NCBI GenBank assembly: GCA_947627285.1
Contig: CANQVL010000017.1
Coordinates: 1-49,590 of the forward strand
Length of the DNA stretch: 49,590 bases
Origin: an uncultured Oscillospiraceae bacterium
Lineage (GTDB): Bacteria; Bacillota; Clostridia; Oscillospirales; Oscillospiraceae
Direction of reading: 5' to 3'
Below, in pieces: positions 8,489 to 16,616 of the stretch (position 1 is its first letter; each line of letters opens with the position of its first letter). The translations under genes and the position numbers were made by a program. Under the pieces are notes generated by a model. The model saw nothing but the letters and a program-made list of their open reading frames with translations, was not told the DNA's origin and made no database searches.

Positions 8489-9796
8489 TCACGACAGGAA
8501 CGCTTCCAAAAGCGGGCCGCCGCCGTTTTCAATGGGTGTCACGGGGACGCCGAGCTTAAGCGAAGCGTCCTCCACCGTCACATCGTCAAGGAATACCCTC
8601 TCCCCGTCCCTGAGCATACGGTTTGTGATATATACCCCCTCGCCCAGGTCCTTCCCCTTCAGTTGGGCTATGAGGTCTCCGCCTGTTATGAGCCCCGCCA
8701 CGTCCACGGCGCTGCCAAAGAAGTCGTTGACAATGGGTATTATATCCACGTTTACGTTGGGATATTTGGCTCGCGCCATATCCCGAAGCTTCGTCAGCGT
8801 TTTCGCCGCCGACACGCCGGTGGCGATCACCGCGCGCGTGCCCCGCGCCGGACCCTCGGAGCGCGCCAGCGCCTCCTCAAAGTCGGTGTACAGCAGCCGC
8901 AGGAGCCCCACGCCGTTTTCCAGCTGCGGGTAACCCTCGTAAAATTCCTCCGGCGGTACGGGGAGCCCCGCCTTCAGGTACATCTCGTCCGAGCAGAAAA
9001 ATATCCTGCTCCCATGGCGCCTCAGGCACCTCTCCGAGTATTTTTCCACCTGCTCCACGGTCTTTTTCGCAAGCTCCCCGTCAAAGGGTGTCAGCGGGTA
9101 AAGACCTTCCCGGTATTTCGTCAGCCCCACGGGTATGACGGACACGCTTTTCACGCTGGGCGAAAGCCGCGCCAGCCGGCGCATGGTCCTTGTGAGCTCC
9201 CGCCCGTCGTTGAGGCCGGGACAGCAGACGATCTGGCAGTTGAGCTCTATCCCCGACCGGGCGAAGCTTTTGAGTATCTCTATCCCCCGCCCCGCGTTTT
9301 TGTTGCCCAGCATGAGACAACGCAGCTTGGGGTCCATGGTGTGTACGGAGACGTTTATGGGGGAGATGCGCAGGTCGATGACCCTTTGCGCCTCCCGCTC
9401 GCTCATGTTGGTGAGCGTGAGGTACGAGCCCGTCAGAAAGCTGAGCCTCACGTCGTCATCCTTGAAATACAGGCTCTCCCTCATGCCCTTTGGCATCTGG
9501 TCCACGAAGCAGAAGACGCAGTTGTTGGCGCAGGAGCGCATACCGTCCATGAGGTAATCCTCAAAGTCGAGCCCCGCGTCCTCCCCCGCCTCCTTCTCCA
9601 GCGTCACGGCGTATTTTTCCCCGTCCCGCTCCAGCTCAAAGAGGCTCTCCTCGTCGTAGGCGTAGTACATATAGTCCAGCACGTCCGTGACCCGCCGCCC
9701 GTCGATGGAGAGAAGCTTGTCGCCGGGGCGCACCCCCGCCCTCTCCGCCGGCGAGCCGGACCGGACAGACTTTATCCTGTTTCGTTCGCCGGACAT
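8489..9796 (-). CDS. PDZ and radical-SAM-like DUF512 protein
   Basis: This 435-residue protein has an N-terminal PDZ domain (GSPAERAGVRPGDKLLSIDG, 14-33) followed by a radical-SAM-type cysteine set C89-x3-C93-x2-C96. It ends in the DUF512 region and matches the family next to der in many clostridia. The reaction is unknown; a 4Fe-4S cluster and SAM chemistry are likely from the motif. The start is the ATG at 9796 with GGAGG 7 nt before it. It is 15 nt upstream of der, probably cotranscribed. Confidence 0.9.
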   Translation of the reverse strand: MSGERNRIKSVRSGSPAERAGVRPGDKLLSIDGRRVTDVLDYMYYAYDEESLFELERDGEKYAVTLEKEAGEDAGLDFEDYLMDGMRSCANNCVFCFVDQMPKGMRESLYFKDDDVRLSFLTGSYLTLTNMSEREAQRVIDLRISPINVSVHTMDPKLRCLMLGNKNAGRGIEILKSFARSGIELNCQIVCCPGLNDGRELTRTMRRLARLSPSVKSVSVIPVGLTKYREGLYPLTPFDGELAKKTVEQVEKYSERCLRRHGSRIFFCSDEMYLKAGLPVPPEEFYEGYPQLENGVGLLRLLYTDFEEALARSEGPARGTRAVIATGVSAAKTLTKLRDMARAKYPNVNVDIIPIVNDFFGSAVDVAGLITGGDLIAQLKGKDLGEGVYITNRMLRDGERVFLDDVTVEDASLKLGVPVTPIENGGGPLLEAFLS

Positions 9797-9832
9797 ACGC
9801 GCACCTCCGCTCCGGAAAATTCGAGGACCCGT

Positions 9833-10051
9833 TCATTTTAAACCCGTGTAAAGAAACAGGATCAGCAGCACCGAGACCCCCACGGCCAGGACCACGCCGG
9901 CCGCTCTCGTGCGTTTCAGGTACGTCTCCGAGGGGTCGGTCCTCTCGTTGTGCTTCCAGCTCTGGGTCATGGTGTAGTATTCCTCCGGCTTGAAGATCAT
10001 CACAAGGCCAAGGATAATGCACAGGACAGCAACAATGACGAACAATATCAC
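9833..10051 (-). CDS. Small two-TM protein (DUF6199-like)
   Basis: This is a 72-residue membrane protein with two hydrophobic segments, about residues 2-20 and 50-68. The intervening loop is KPEEYYTMTQSWKHN. The layout resembles small DUF6199-type proteins, but function is unknown. The start is GTG at 10051 with AAAGGAGG upstream. It follows the rpmF terminator and precedes the DUF512 gene by 36 nt. Confidence 0.75.
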   Translation of the reverse strand: MILFVIVAVLCIILGLVMIFKPEEYYTMTQSWKHNERTDPSETYLKRTRAAGVVLAVGVSVLLILFLYTGLK

Positions 10052-10072
10052 GGAAAACGGCCTCCTTTATCG

Positions 10073-10102
10073 AAAAAGCGGCGGGTGTGCCCCGCCGTTT
10101 TT
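10073..10102 (-). terminator. Terminator after rpmF
   Basis: Read on the minus strand, A-rich bases lead into an ACGGCGGG/CCCGCCG stem with a short loop and then TTTTT. It separates DUF177-rpmF from the downstream DUF6199-like gene. Confidence 0.8.
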
Positions 10103-10114
10103 CCAAACTCGCTA

Positions 10115-10297
10115 TTACTCGTCCACAGAAATGACTTCACGACCATTGTATGTGCCGCAGTGCTTGCAGGCTCTGTGGGGCAGATGAAGCTCGCCGCACT
10201 TGGGGCAAGCCACGAGCGCGGGAACGCTGAGCTTCCAGTTGGAGCCGCGCCTCCTGTCTCTCCTCGCCTTTGAAACCTTCCCCTTCGGTACCGCCAT
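10115..10297 (-). CDS. rpmF: 50S ribosomal protein L32
   Basis: This is L32 of the large ribosomal subunit, 60 residues. It begins [17 protein letters not shown] and has a four-cysteine zinc ribbon (CPKC and CKHC). ACAGGAGGTG precedes the ATG. It lies 21 nt after the DUF177 gene, a conserved pairing across bacteria, and a terminator follows. Confidence 0.97.
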   Translation of the reverse strand: MAVPKGKVSKARRDRRRGSNWKLSVPALVACPKCGELHLPHRACKHCGTYNGREVISVDE

Positions 10298-10318
10298 AAT
10301 GACACCTCCTGTAAAAAA

Positions 10319-10816
10319 TCATTCCTTCTCCAGAAGCTGCCCTAAGGTGAGCATTCTGGGGTCCGGCTCCTCCCTGCATTCGCAGGGGCCTTCGTTTAGA
10401 TCCTTGCCGCACTTGGGGCAAAGGCCCTTGCAGTCCTCACTGCAAAGTATCCTCTGCTCAAAATTCAGGATAAGCGCGTCCCTGGCTATCTCCTCCATAT
10501 CGGCCTTGCCGTCATTGAGGAGGTAGTAGTCCCCGTTATCCTCATCCTCCAGCTCCTCGGCGAGGTATGCGGCCGCCTCGATCCGAAGATGCCTTGGAAA
10601 CTCCTTGAGACACCGGGCGCATTGGCAGTAAAGCCCCGCCTCGATGACCGCGCTCACGGTAAGGAGCCCCGCGTGGTTCTCCACGGCTCCCCTGACGGTG
10701 ACGGGCGTGGTGTAGCTCAAAACGCCCTCAAAGTCAAGTCCGTCCGTGTCAAGCTCAAAATCGAACCCGACCCTTCCCGCGTCCTGGGCGATAAGCTCCC
10801 GTAAATCAAGCTCCAC
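10319..10816 (-). CDS. DUF177 (YceD) family protein
   Basis: This is a YceD/DUF177 protein of about 165 residues. It has the conserved central CARCLKEF and a C-terminal cysteine cluster (CSEDCKGLCPKCGKDL) that probably binds zinc. The family is linked to 23S rRNA and large-subunit maturation and is almost always next to rpmF. I chose the GTG at 10816 because AAGGAG lies 8 nt before it and the product then starts ELDLREL; the open frame continues to 10876 but would run through the -10 region. Confidence 0.92.
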   Translation of the reverse strand: MELDLRELIAQDAGRVGFDFELDTDGLDFEGVLSYTTPVTVRGAVENHAGLLTVSAVIEAGLYCQCARCLKEFPRHLRIEAAAYLAEELEDEDNGDYYLLNDGKADMEEIARDALILNFEQRILCSEDCKGLCPKCGKDLNEGPCECREEPDPRMLTLGQLLEKE

Positions 10817-10847
10817 TCGCCTCACTCCTTCCAAGTCGCGCTTGGAT

Positions 10848-10876
10848 ATTATAATTGAAACAGCGCCCCTTGTCAA
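10848..10876 (-). promoter_or_regulatory. Consensus promoter for DUF177-rpmF
   Basis: On the minus strand there is TTGACA (10871-10876), a 17-bp spacer and TATAAT (10848-10853). Both hexamers are perfect, fitting strong ribosomal-protein expression. Confidence 0.9.
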
Positions 10877-10943
10877 GAGTTTTTTCTAAATCCGGCGATA
10901 TTTTTCCTCTTTTTTCTCCCGCGCGATTTTTTCACAAAATCAA

Positions 10944-10972
10944 TTGCATACTCCCGGAAAATATGCTAACAT
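10944..10972 (+). promoter_or_regulatory. Promoter of the DUF362 gene
   Basis: TTGCAT (10944-10949), a 17-bp spacer and TAACAT (10967-10972) lie 43 nt before the ATG. The -10 is only moderate. Confidence 0.55.
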
Positions 10973-11015
10973 ATACATATACCTATTATTTATCAAATTC
11001 ACAGGAGGCGCCGTT

Positions 11016-11903
11016 ATGGGCAAGGCAAAGGTTTATTTCACAAAAAGGATCTCCCCGGATACAGTGGTGGAGATGTACGAAAGGCTGGGGGTCGCGCTTC
11101 CCGGCAAGGTGGCGGTGAAGGTCCACTCCGGCGAGGAGGGCAACCAGAACTACCTGCACCCGGAGTTCATGCGCCCCATGGTTGAGCACGTCCACGGCAC
11201 CGTCGTCGAGTGCAACACCGCCTACGACGGCGAGCGCAACACCTCCGAAAAGCACCTGAGGCTCCTGGCGGGCCACGGCTGGAGCAAGTATTTCAACGTG
11301 GATCTCATGGACGAGACGGGTCCCGACGCCGTCCTGCCCATTCCCGGCGGCAAGCGCCTCAAGAGGGACGTGGTGGGCAAAAACCTTCTGAATTACGACT
11401 CACTCCTGGTCCTCTCCCACTTCAAGGGCCACCCCATGGGCGGCTACGGCGGGGCGCTGAAGCAGCTGTCCATCGGCTGCGCCTCCAGCGCGGGAAAGGC
11501 GCTCATCCACTCCGCCGGCGCCGTCAGCGACCAGGAGACCTGCTGGAACAAGCACGCCTCCAAGGACGCCTTCTGCGAGGCGATGGCTGACGCGGCAATG
11601 GCTGTCCACCGGCATTTCAACAGCAACGCCGCCTACGTGTCCATGATGTGCAACCTCTCCGTGGACTGCGACTGCTGCTCCGTCGCCGAGGACCCCTGCA
11701 TGGCGGACATCGGCACCCTCTCCTCCCTGGACGCCGTCGCCCTGGACAAGGCCTGCATGGACCTCATCTACGCCGCCAAGGACGACCCCGGTCAGAAGCA
11801 CTTCATAGAGCGCGTCGAATCCCGCCACGGCACCCACACCATCGACGCCGCCGCAGCCCTTGGCTTCGGCACCAAGGACTACGACCTGATAATAGTTGAC
11901 TAA
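11016..11903 (+). CDS. DUF362 domain protein
   Basis: This 295-residue cytosolic protein belongs to the DUF362 family, often annotated as iron-sulfur related. Visible blocks are VKVHSGEEGNQNYLHP, a central SHFKGHPMGGYGGALKQLSIG and a cysteine cluster DCDCCSVAEDPC near residue 220. It has no separate C-terminal ferredoxin domain, unlike longer relatives. The ATG at 11016 has AGGAGGCG before it; the longer open frame starts inside the promoter. It is monocistronic. The substrate is unknown. Confidence 0.85.
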   Translation: MGKAKVYFTKRISPDTVVEMYERLGVALPGKVAVKVHSGEEGNQNYLHPEFMRPMVEHVHGTVVECNTAYDGERNTSEKHLRLLAGHGWSKYFNVDLMDETGPDAVLPIPGGKRLKRDVVGKNLLNYDSLLVLSHFKGHPMGGYGGALKQLSIGCASSAGKALIHSAGAVSDQETCWNKHASKDAFCEAMADAAMAVHRHFNSNAAYVSMMCNLSVDCDCCSVAEDPCMADIGTLSSLDAVALDKACMDLIYAAKDDPGQKHFIERVESRHGTHTIDAAAALGFGTKDYDLIIVD

Positions 11904-11916
11904 CCAAATCCTCAAC

Positions 11917-11948
11917 CGAAAGCGGCCTCCCGCCCGCTTTCGTTTTTT
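11917..11948 (+). terminator. Terminator after the DUF362 gene
   Basis: CGAAAGCGG/CCGCTTTCG stem followed by TTTTTT, 14 nt after the stop. Confidence 0.9.
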
Positions 11949-11958
11949 CTATCCCCAA

Positions 11959-12149
11959 TCAAATATTTTTTCGACGGCATGTACGTCGAAAAAATCACCT
12001 TATGTCGCGCAAGTGTGTCGCCTACGGCGACGCGCGCAGCACGACGGCAGGAAAAAATATGTGAATTCCGCAGAATTCACATATTTTTTCTGAACGTTCC
12101 CCCTTTTTTGTCTAAGGAAGGGCACCGCCCTTCCTTAGACAAAAATTTT
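11959..12149 (-). repeat. Repeat element E, copy 2
   Basis: This copy is on the minus strand: hairpin A (GTCTAAGGAAGGGC/GCCCTTCCTTAGAC) touches the 3' end of ppaC and serves as its terminator. Then come hairpin B with loop TGCG, hairpin C with outer stem GTCGTGC/GCGCGAC (one mismatch) and inner GTCGCC/GGCGAC, and hairpin D TTTTTTCGACG/CGTCGAAAAAA. It fills the gap between convergent genes. Confidence 0.8.
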
Positions 12150-13759
12150 TACCCCCACAGCGCCGACAGCATGGGGACCACCTGTTTTTTCCGGCTCATG
12201 ACCCCCGGCAAAAAAGCCTCGGAGTCTGAAAGCTCCACGTTGAACGCCTGGGTGAAGGTGTCCTCACCGCCGAGGCACAGTATCTTGCTCCCCTCGATGA
12301 GCACGTCGGTGAGCATGAGCATCATCATGCTGTACCCGTTTTTCTCCTTGACCTCCCGCATGACCTGAAGAAATTCCTCCTTGCGCTTCATGTGCCGCGC
12401 CGAGTCCATGCAGGTTATCTGGCTTATCCCAAAGGCGTGACCGGCTATGTGGAACTCCTTGAAGTCCGTGAATATCATGTCCCGCACCGGCTTGTCCTCC
12501 GGCGCGGAGGCGGAGAAAATGAACTGCCCCAGCTCCGTAAGGTCCACGTCGGCGATGCTTGCCAGCCTCTCCGCCATTGTCCTGTCCCGCTTTGTGGCTG
12601 TGGGCGACTTGAACATCACGGTGTCGGAGATTATCGCCGCCGCCATGAGCCCCGCCAGCTTCTTTGAGGGCATGAGCCCCCGCTCCTGGTACATCCCCGC
12701 CACGATGGTGCAGGTGGAGCCCACCGGCTCGTTGCGAAAGTATATGGGGTTCTGGGTCTGTATGTCCGCCAAACGGTGATGGTCGATTATCGCCAGCACC
12801 TCCGTCTCGTCAAGTCCGGGGACCGACTGGGACAGCTCGTTGTGGTCCACCAGCACCACCTTTTTCCTTCTGGGCCTTATGAGGTGGAAGCGCGACAGCG
12901 TCCCCACCACCCTGTCGTTCCCGTCAAGGATGGGGTAGCTGCGGTATCTGCTGCGCAGCACAACCTCCTTCACGTCGTCTATGTAGTCGGTTAGGTGGAA
13001 CGCCTCTATGCTCCTGTTGGCGGTAAGCCTCTCCACGGGTATCGCCTGGAATATGCGCCTCACGGCGCGCAGGCTGTCAAAGGGCGTGGAGATCACCGTG
13101 GTGCTCCCCGCCTCCAGGTCCTCCGGAAGCTGGGCGCGGCAAATTATGACGCACCGCACCCCCGCCTTCACCGCCTCCCGCAGTATCTCCGGCTGGTTGC
13201 CGCAGACGAGCACCGTGTCGGGGGACTTGAAGAGCGGCACGTCCGCGCCCAAAGGCAGCGCAGGCACCACCTCGCCGCTGACGGTGTTGGAGATAAGCGG
13301 CCCCTCGCTGAGTATCTGCCCCTCCAGAACGGAGAGTATGTTGAAAAGCGGCACGTCCCTGAGCGTCGGGTCCTCGATGGTGGCGATGTCGTAGGCGGCG
13401 ATGTCCCCGGCGGTCATCATTCCCGCCAAACGCCCCTCGTCGTCGGTTATGGGTATGGCGGAGATGTGCTTGTCCTCCTCCATGGCCGACCACACCCGGT
13501 TCACCGTCACCGCCTTGTTGAGTATGGGCGGCACGTCAAAATCCAGGTCCTGAACCTGTGTGCGCAGGTCCTTTACGTAAAGGGGCGGCTCAAAGCCGAA
13601 GCGCCCCAATATCTTCTGCGTCTCGTCGGAGAGGTGCCCCAGCCTCGCGGCGATGTAACCCCTCTCCCCCGTGGCGCTCTGGAGCGCCGCGTAGCCCAGC
13701 GCCGCCACTATGGAGTCCGTGTCAGGGTTTTTGTGCCCCGTAACGTATATCCGCTCCAA
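12149..13759 (-). CDS. ppaC: Manganese-dependent pyrophosphatase with CBS/DRTGG insert
   Basis: This is a family II inorganic pyrophosphatase of about 536 residues, cleaving PPi in the cytosol. It has an N-terminal DHH domain (GHKNPDTDS, 8-16; metal ligands), then a CBS pair split by a DRTGG domain, then the DHH remainder with DHNELSQS and DHHRLADI and the DHHA2 domain. This is the regulated clostridial form, with CBS domains that bind adenine nucleotides. I place the start at TTG 13759 (GGGAG upstream), since a longer open frame to 13813 runs into the likely -10 TATAGT. It is divergent from recQ. Confidence 0.93.
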   Translation of the reverse strand: MERIYVTGHKNPDTDSIVAALGYAALQSATGERGYIAARLGHLSDETQKILGRFGFEPPLYVKDLRTQVQDLDFDVPPILNKAVTVNRVWSAMEEDKHISAIPITDDEGRLAGMMTAGDIAAYDIATIEDPTLRDVPLFNILSVLEGQILSEGPLISNTVSGEVVPALPLGADVPLFKSPDTVLVCGNQPEILREAVKAGVRCVIICRAQLPEDLEAGSTTVISTPFDSLRAVRRIFQAIPVERLTANRSIEAFHLTDYIDDVKEVVLRSRYRSYPILDGNDRVVGTLSRFHLIRPRRKKVVLVDHNELSQSVPGLDETEVLAIIDHHRLADIQTQNPIYFRNEPVGSTCTIVAGMYQERGLMPSKKLAGLMAAAIISDTVMFKSPTATKRDRTMAERLASIADVDLTELGQFIFSASAPEDKPVRDMIFTDFKEFHIAGHAFGISQITCMDSARHMKRKEEFLQVMREVKEKNGYSMMMLMLTDVLIEGSKILCLGGEDTFTQAFNVELSDSEAFLPGVMSRKKQVVPMLSALWG

Positions 13760-13840
13760 AATATCACGCTCCCGTCGTTGTGATATACTATAATCGGTGA
13801 TAAAAGAATACACTAAAAAGCCCGAAAAGAAAACCCCATA

Positions 13841-13869
13841 TTGAAAATTTTCCGCCCGTGGAGTAAAAT
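13841..13869 (+). promoter_or_regulatory. recQ promoter
   Basis: TTGAAA (13841-13846), a 17-bp spacer and TAAAAT (13864-13869) lie 30 nt before the recQ ATG. Confidence 0.75.
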
Positions 13870-13899
13870 AGCATTGATTTTTGTCAAAGGGTATATGCT

Positions 13900-15762
13900 A
13901 TGGAACTAAAATACGAGCTTCTTGGAAAATACTACGGCTACTCCGCCTTCCGTGAGGGGCAGGAGGCGCTGGTGGACGCCATCATGTCCGGGCGGGACGT
14001 GTTCGGAGTTATGCCCACCGGCGGCGGAAAGAGCCTGTGCTACCAGCTCCCGTCCCTCATGCTCCCCGGCGTCACCCTGGTCGTCTCGCCCCTCATCTCC
14101 CTTATGAAGGACCAGGTGATGGCGCTGGACTCCATGGGCGTCCCGGCGGCGTACATAAACTCCTCCCAGACAGCGGAGGAACAGCGCTCCGTCTACACCC
14201 GTCTGCGCGCCGGCGTACTGCGCCTTGTTTACGTCGCCCCGGAGCGGCTGGAGACCCCCGGCTTTCTGTCGGCGGCGAGGGAGACGGACATCAGCCTTCT
14301 CGCCGTGGACGAGGCGCACTGCATATCCCAGTGGGGGCAGGACTTCCGCCCCAGCTACCTGCACATACCCGCCTTTATAAACGCCCTGCCCGCCCGCCCC
14401 ACTCTGGCGGCGTTCACAGCCACCGCCACGCCCGGCGTCCGTCAGGACGTGGAGCGGCTCCTCGGTCTGCGCTCGCCCCTTCGGGTGGTCACGGGCTTTG
14501 ACCGCCCCAATCTGCGCTTTGAGGTCCTCAGGCCGCGCAACCGCTTTAAGTGCCTGGAGAGCCTTCTCTCCGCCCGGAGGGACAAAAGCGGCATAGTCTA
14601 CTGCGCCACGCGCAAAAACGTGGAGCTTGTGTGCGAGCGCCTTCGGGAGGCCGGCTTTGCCGCGACACGCTACCACGCGGGGCTTGAGGAGATAGAGCGC
14701 CGCCGGAACCAGGAGGACTTCATCTACGACCGCCGCACCGTCATGGTCGCCACCAACGCCTTCGGAATGGGCATAGACAAGTCAAACGTCAGCTTCGTCA
14801 TCCACTACAACATGCCAAAATCCCTGGAGGCATACTACCAGGAGGCGGGTCGCGCCGGACGCGACGGCTCCCCCGCCGACTGCGTGCTCCTCTACTCCCC
14901 CGCCGATGTGTACACAGCCCGTTTCCTCATCGAAAGCTCCAACGAGAACCCCGACCTCTCCCCGGAGGAGCGCCGCGCCCTGGCGGAGCAGGACCTTCTC
15001 AGGCTTGAAAAAATGGTGGGCTACTGCGAGACAAAGGACTGCTACCGGGGCTATATCCTGGAATACTTCGGTCAACCCCACAAAAGCTCCTGCGGCAGCT
15101 GCGGGAACTGCTCAGCGGAATATGAGTCCGTGGACGCCACGCGCGAGGCGCAGATGGTCCTCTCCTGTGTCATACGCGCCAGAGACGCCCTGGGCTACTA
15201 CCTGGGGCAGTCGGTGATAACCCGCGTCCTCATGGGCACCAGGGACAAGCGCGTCATTGGGCTGGGGCTGGACAGGCTCTCCACCTTCGGGCTGTTGAAG
15301 GGCAGGGACCGGGTATTTGTACAGGCGCTTTTTGACGAGCTCATATCCGGCGGCTATCTTACGGTTCGCCCGGAGCACAAGACCCTGGAGCCCACCCCGA
15401 AGGCGCGGGAGGTCCTTTTCCACGGCGGGACGGTCGCGGTGCGGACGCGCCTCTCGACTGTCGCTCCCAAGGCGGAGCGCGCCGGAGCGAAGCCCTCTCA
15501 AAACAGGAAAAACGCGCGTACCGACGGTTTTGACGAGGCGGACAACGACCTTTTGGACGCTTTGAAGGCCCTGCGCCTCTCCATAGCCCGGGAGGACGGC
15601 GTCCCCGCTTACGTGGTCTTCTCCAACGCCACCCTCATCGAGATCGCCCGCCGCCGCCCGAAAACCGTAGACGATTTTCTCTCCATCCCCGGCGTCGGCA
15701 CAGTGAAGGCAAGCCGTTACGGAAGGCTGTTCCTGGACACGGTGTCCCAATATCCCGGGTGA
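13900..15762 (+). CDS. recQ: ATP-dependent DNA helicase RecQ
   Basis: RecQ is a 3'-5' helicase of recombination and replication-fork repair. The 620-residue protein has Walker A PTGGGKS (39-45), DEAH (137-140) with the aromatic-rich loop QWGQDFR, helicase C-terminal motifs FGMGIDKSNV and QEAGRAGRDG, and a four-cysteine zinc site ending CGSCGNC. The RQC winged helix and a C-terminal HRDC domain complete the standard long form. It is followed directly by a 20-bp tandem repeat that begins at the stop codon. Confidence 0.97.
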   Translation: MELKYELLGKYYGYSAFREGQEALVDAIMSGRDVFGVMPTGGGKSLCYQLPSLMLPGVTLVVSPLISLMKDQVMALDSMGVPAAYINSSQTAEEQRSVYTRLRAGVLRLVYVAPERLETPGFLSAARETDISLLAVDEAHCISQWGQDFRPSYLHIPAFINALPARPTLAAFTATATPGVRQDVERLLGLRSPLRVVTGFDRPNLRFEVLRPRNRFKCLESLLSARRDKSGIVYCATRKNVELVCERLREAGFAATRYHAGLEEIERRRNQEDFIYDRRTVMVATNAFGMGIDKSNVSFVIHYNMPKSLEAYYQEAGRAGRDGSPADCVLLYSPADVYTARFLIESSNENPDLSPEERRALAEQDLLRLEKMVGYCETKDCYRGYILEYFGQPHKSSCGSCGNCSAEYESVDATREAQMVLSCVIRARDALGYYLGQSVITRVLMGTRDKRVIGLGLDRLSTFGLLKGRDRVFVQALFDELISGGYLTVRPEHKTLEPTPKAREVLFHGGTVAVRTRLSTVAPKAERAGAKPSQNRKNARTDGFDEADNDLLDALKALRLSIAREDGVPAYVVFSNATLIEIARRRPKTVDDFLSIPGVGTVKASRYGRLFLDTVSQYPG

Positions 15763-15804
15763 TTGGGAATTTACGCAATTGATTGGGAATTTACGCAATT
15801 GATT
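15761..15804. repeat. 20-bp tandem duplication after recQ
   Basis: GATTGGGAATTTACGCAATT occurs at 15761-15780 and exactly again at 15781-15800, followed by a third GATT. It begins inside the recQ stop codon and ends just before the next promoter. It may be replication slippage. Confidence 0.95.
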
Positions 15805-15809
15805 CGGTG

Positions 15810-15838
15810 TTGACATATGTTTTTGTTTGTGTTATATT
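15810..15838 (+). promoter_or_regulatory. Promoter of the ECF S-component gene
   Basis: TTGACA (15810-15815), a 17-bp spacer and TATATT (15833-15838). A transcript from here carries a leader of about 97 nt. Confidence 0.85.
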
Positions 15839-15844
15839 GAACTA

Positions 15845-15941
15845 AAGTCTCCGCACAAGCGGGGAGGAAAAAATATCTGTGACAAGGGTATCGGCTCTCC
15901 ACAAGGGGGGTCCGGTGCCCTTTTGGTTTGGAGGTAATTTT
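15845..15941 (+). promoter_or_regulatory. Structured leader before the ECF S-component gene
   Basis: Two hairpins both have an ACAA loop. The first is CTCCGC/GCGGGG (15849-15864). The second is a 17-bp stem made of AAGGGTATCGG plus CTCTCC pairing, with G-U wobbles, to GGGGGG and CCGGTGCCCTT (15884-15922). TTTTGGTTTGG and the Shine-Dalgarno GGAGG follow at once. This may be a ligand-sensing or attenuating leader; it does not fit any riboswitch consensus I know. Confidence 0.5.
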
Positions 15942-16484
15942 ATGACTGTAGAAAAGGGCGGAAGTAAGGTTTTGAGAAGGCTTGTATACTCCGCGATGTG
16001 CCTTGCGCTGGCGCTGGTACTGCCGTTTTTGACCGGGCAGGTGCCGCAGATAGGCTCCATGCTGTGCCCCATGCACCTGCCGGTGCTGCTTTGCGGGTTC
16101 CTGTGCGGCTGGCCCTGGGGCCTGGCGGTGGGGATCATAGCGCCGCTTCTGCGGACGCTCATATTCCATATGCCCCCGCCCGTGACGGCGGCGGCGATGG
16201 CGTTTGAGCTGGGTACATACGGGGCGGTCACCGGCATACTCTACCGGGTACTGCCGAGAAAGCCCTGGAGCACGTATGTGGCGCTTATCTGCGCCATGGT
16301 CGTGGGAAGGCTCGTTTGGGGCGCGGCGGACTACGTGATTTTGGGCTTTACTGGCTCGACGCTGACGCCCGCGGCATTTCTCGCCGGGGCTGTGACCAAC
16401 GCGGTGCCGGGGATAATATTGCAGATAGTCCTTGTTCCGCTCATAGTTATGGCGCTGGAAAGGGCAAAGCTTACGGCGAACTGA
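15942..16484 (+). CDS. ECF transporter S component
   Basis: This is a 180-residue membrane protein with about five or six hydrophobic segments. The sequences MHLPVLLCGFLCGWPWGLAVG and MAFELGTYGAVTG are typical of substrate-binding S components of energy-coupling-factor importers. It would bind one vitamin or similar micronutrient and share an EcfA/A'/T module encoded elsewhere. The ATG at 15942 is chosen over the upstream frame because TTTGGAGG precedes it. The substrate cannot be told from sequence alone. Confidence 0.85.
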   Translation: MTVEKGGSKVLRRLVYSAMCLALALVLPFLTGQVPQIGSMLCPMHLPVLLCGFLCGWPWGLAVGIIAPLLRTLIFHMPPPVTAAAMAFELGTYGAVTGILYRVLPRKPWSTYVALICAMVVGRLVWGAADYVILGFTGSTLTPAAFLAGAVTNAVPGIILQIVLVPLIVMALERAKLTAN

Positions 16485-16542
16485 TTCGTTCAAGCGACAA
16501 ATTTTTCGCGCCGCGGAAAATAAACTTCATGCAGTTTAAAGC

Positions 16543-16571
16543 TTGGCATCTTGCGGCCTCGGGACTATAAT
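16543..16571 (+). promoter_or_regulatory. Promoter of the first MATE gene
   Basis: TTGGCA (16543-16548), a 17-bp spacer and a perfect TATAAT (16566-16571). Confidence 0.85.
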
Positions 16572-16616
16572 GTGTCAAATCAAAATTCGACGGAAGGAAG
16601 AATCCTGATTTGACAC
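16572..16616. promoter_or_regulatory. 11-bp inverted repeat spanning RBS and start of the MATE gene
   Basis: GTGTCAAATCA (16572-16582) is perfectly inverted at 16606-16616 (TGATTTGACAC). The loop carries the Shine-Dalgarno GGAAGGAAG and the right arm carries the TTG start. The left arm begins one base after the -10. It could be a repressor operator or an RNA hairpin limiting initiation. Confidence 0.65.

Noticed and set aside
15845-15941. THF or TPP riboswitch before the ECF S component
   Set aside because: The conserved core bases of either class could not be matched; only generic hairpins are seen.
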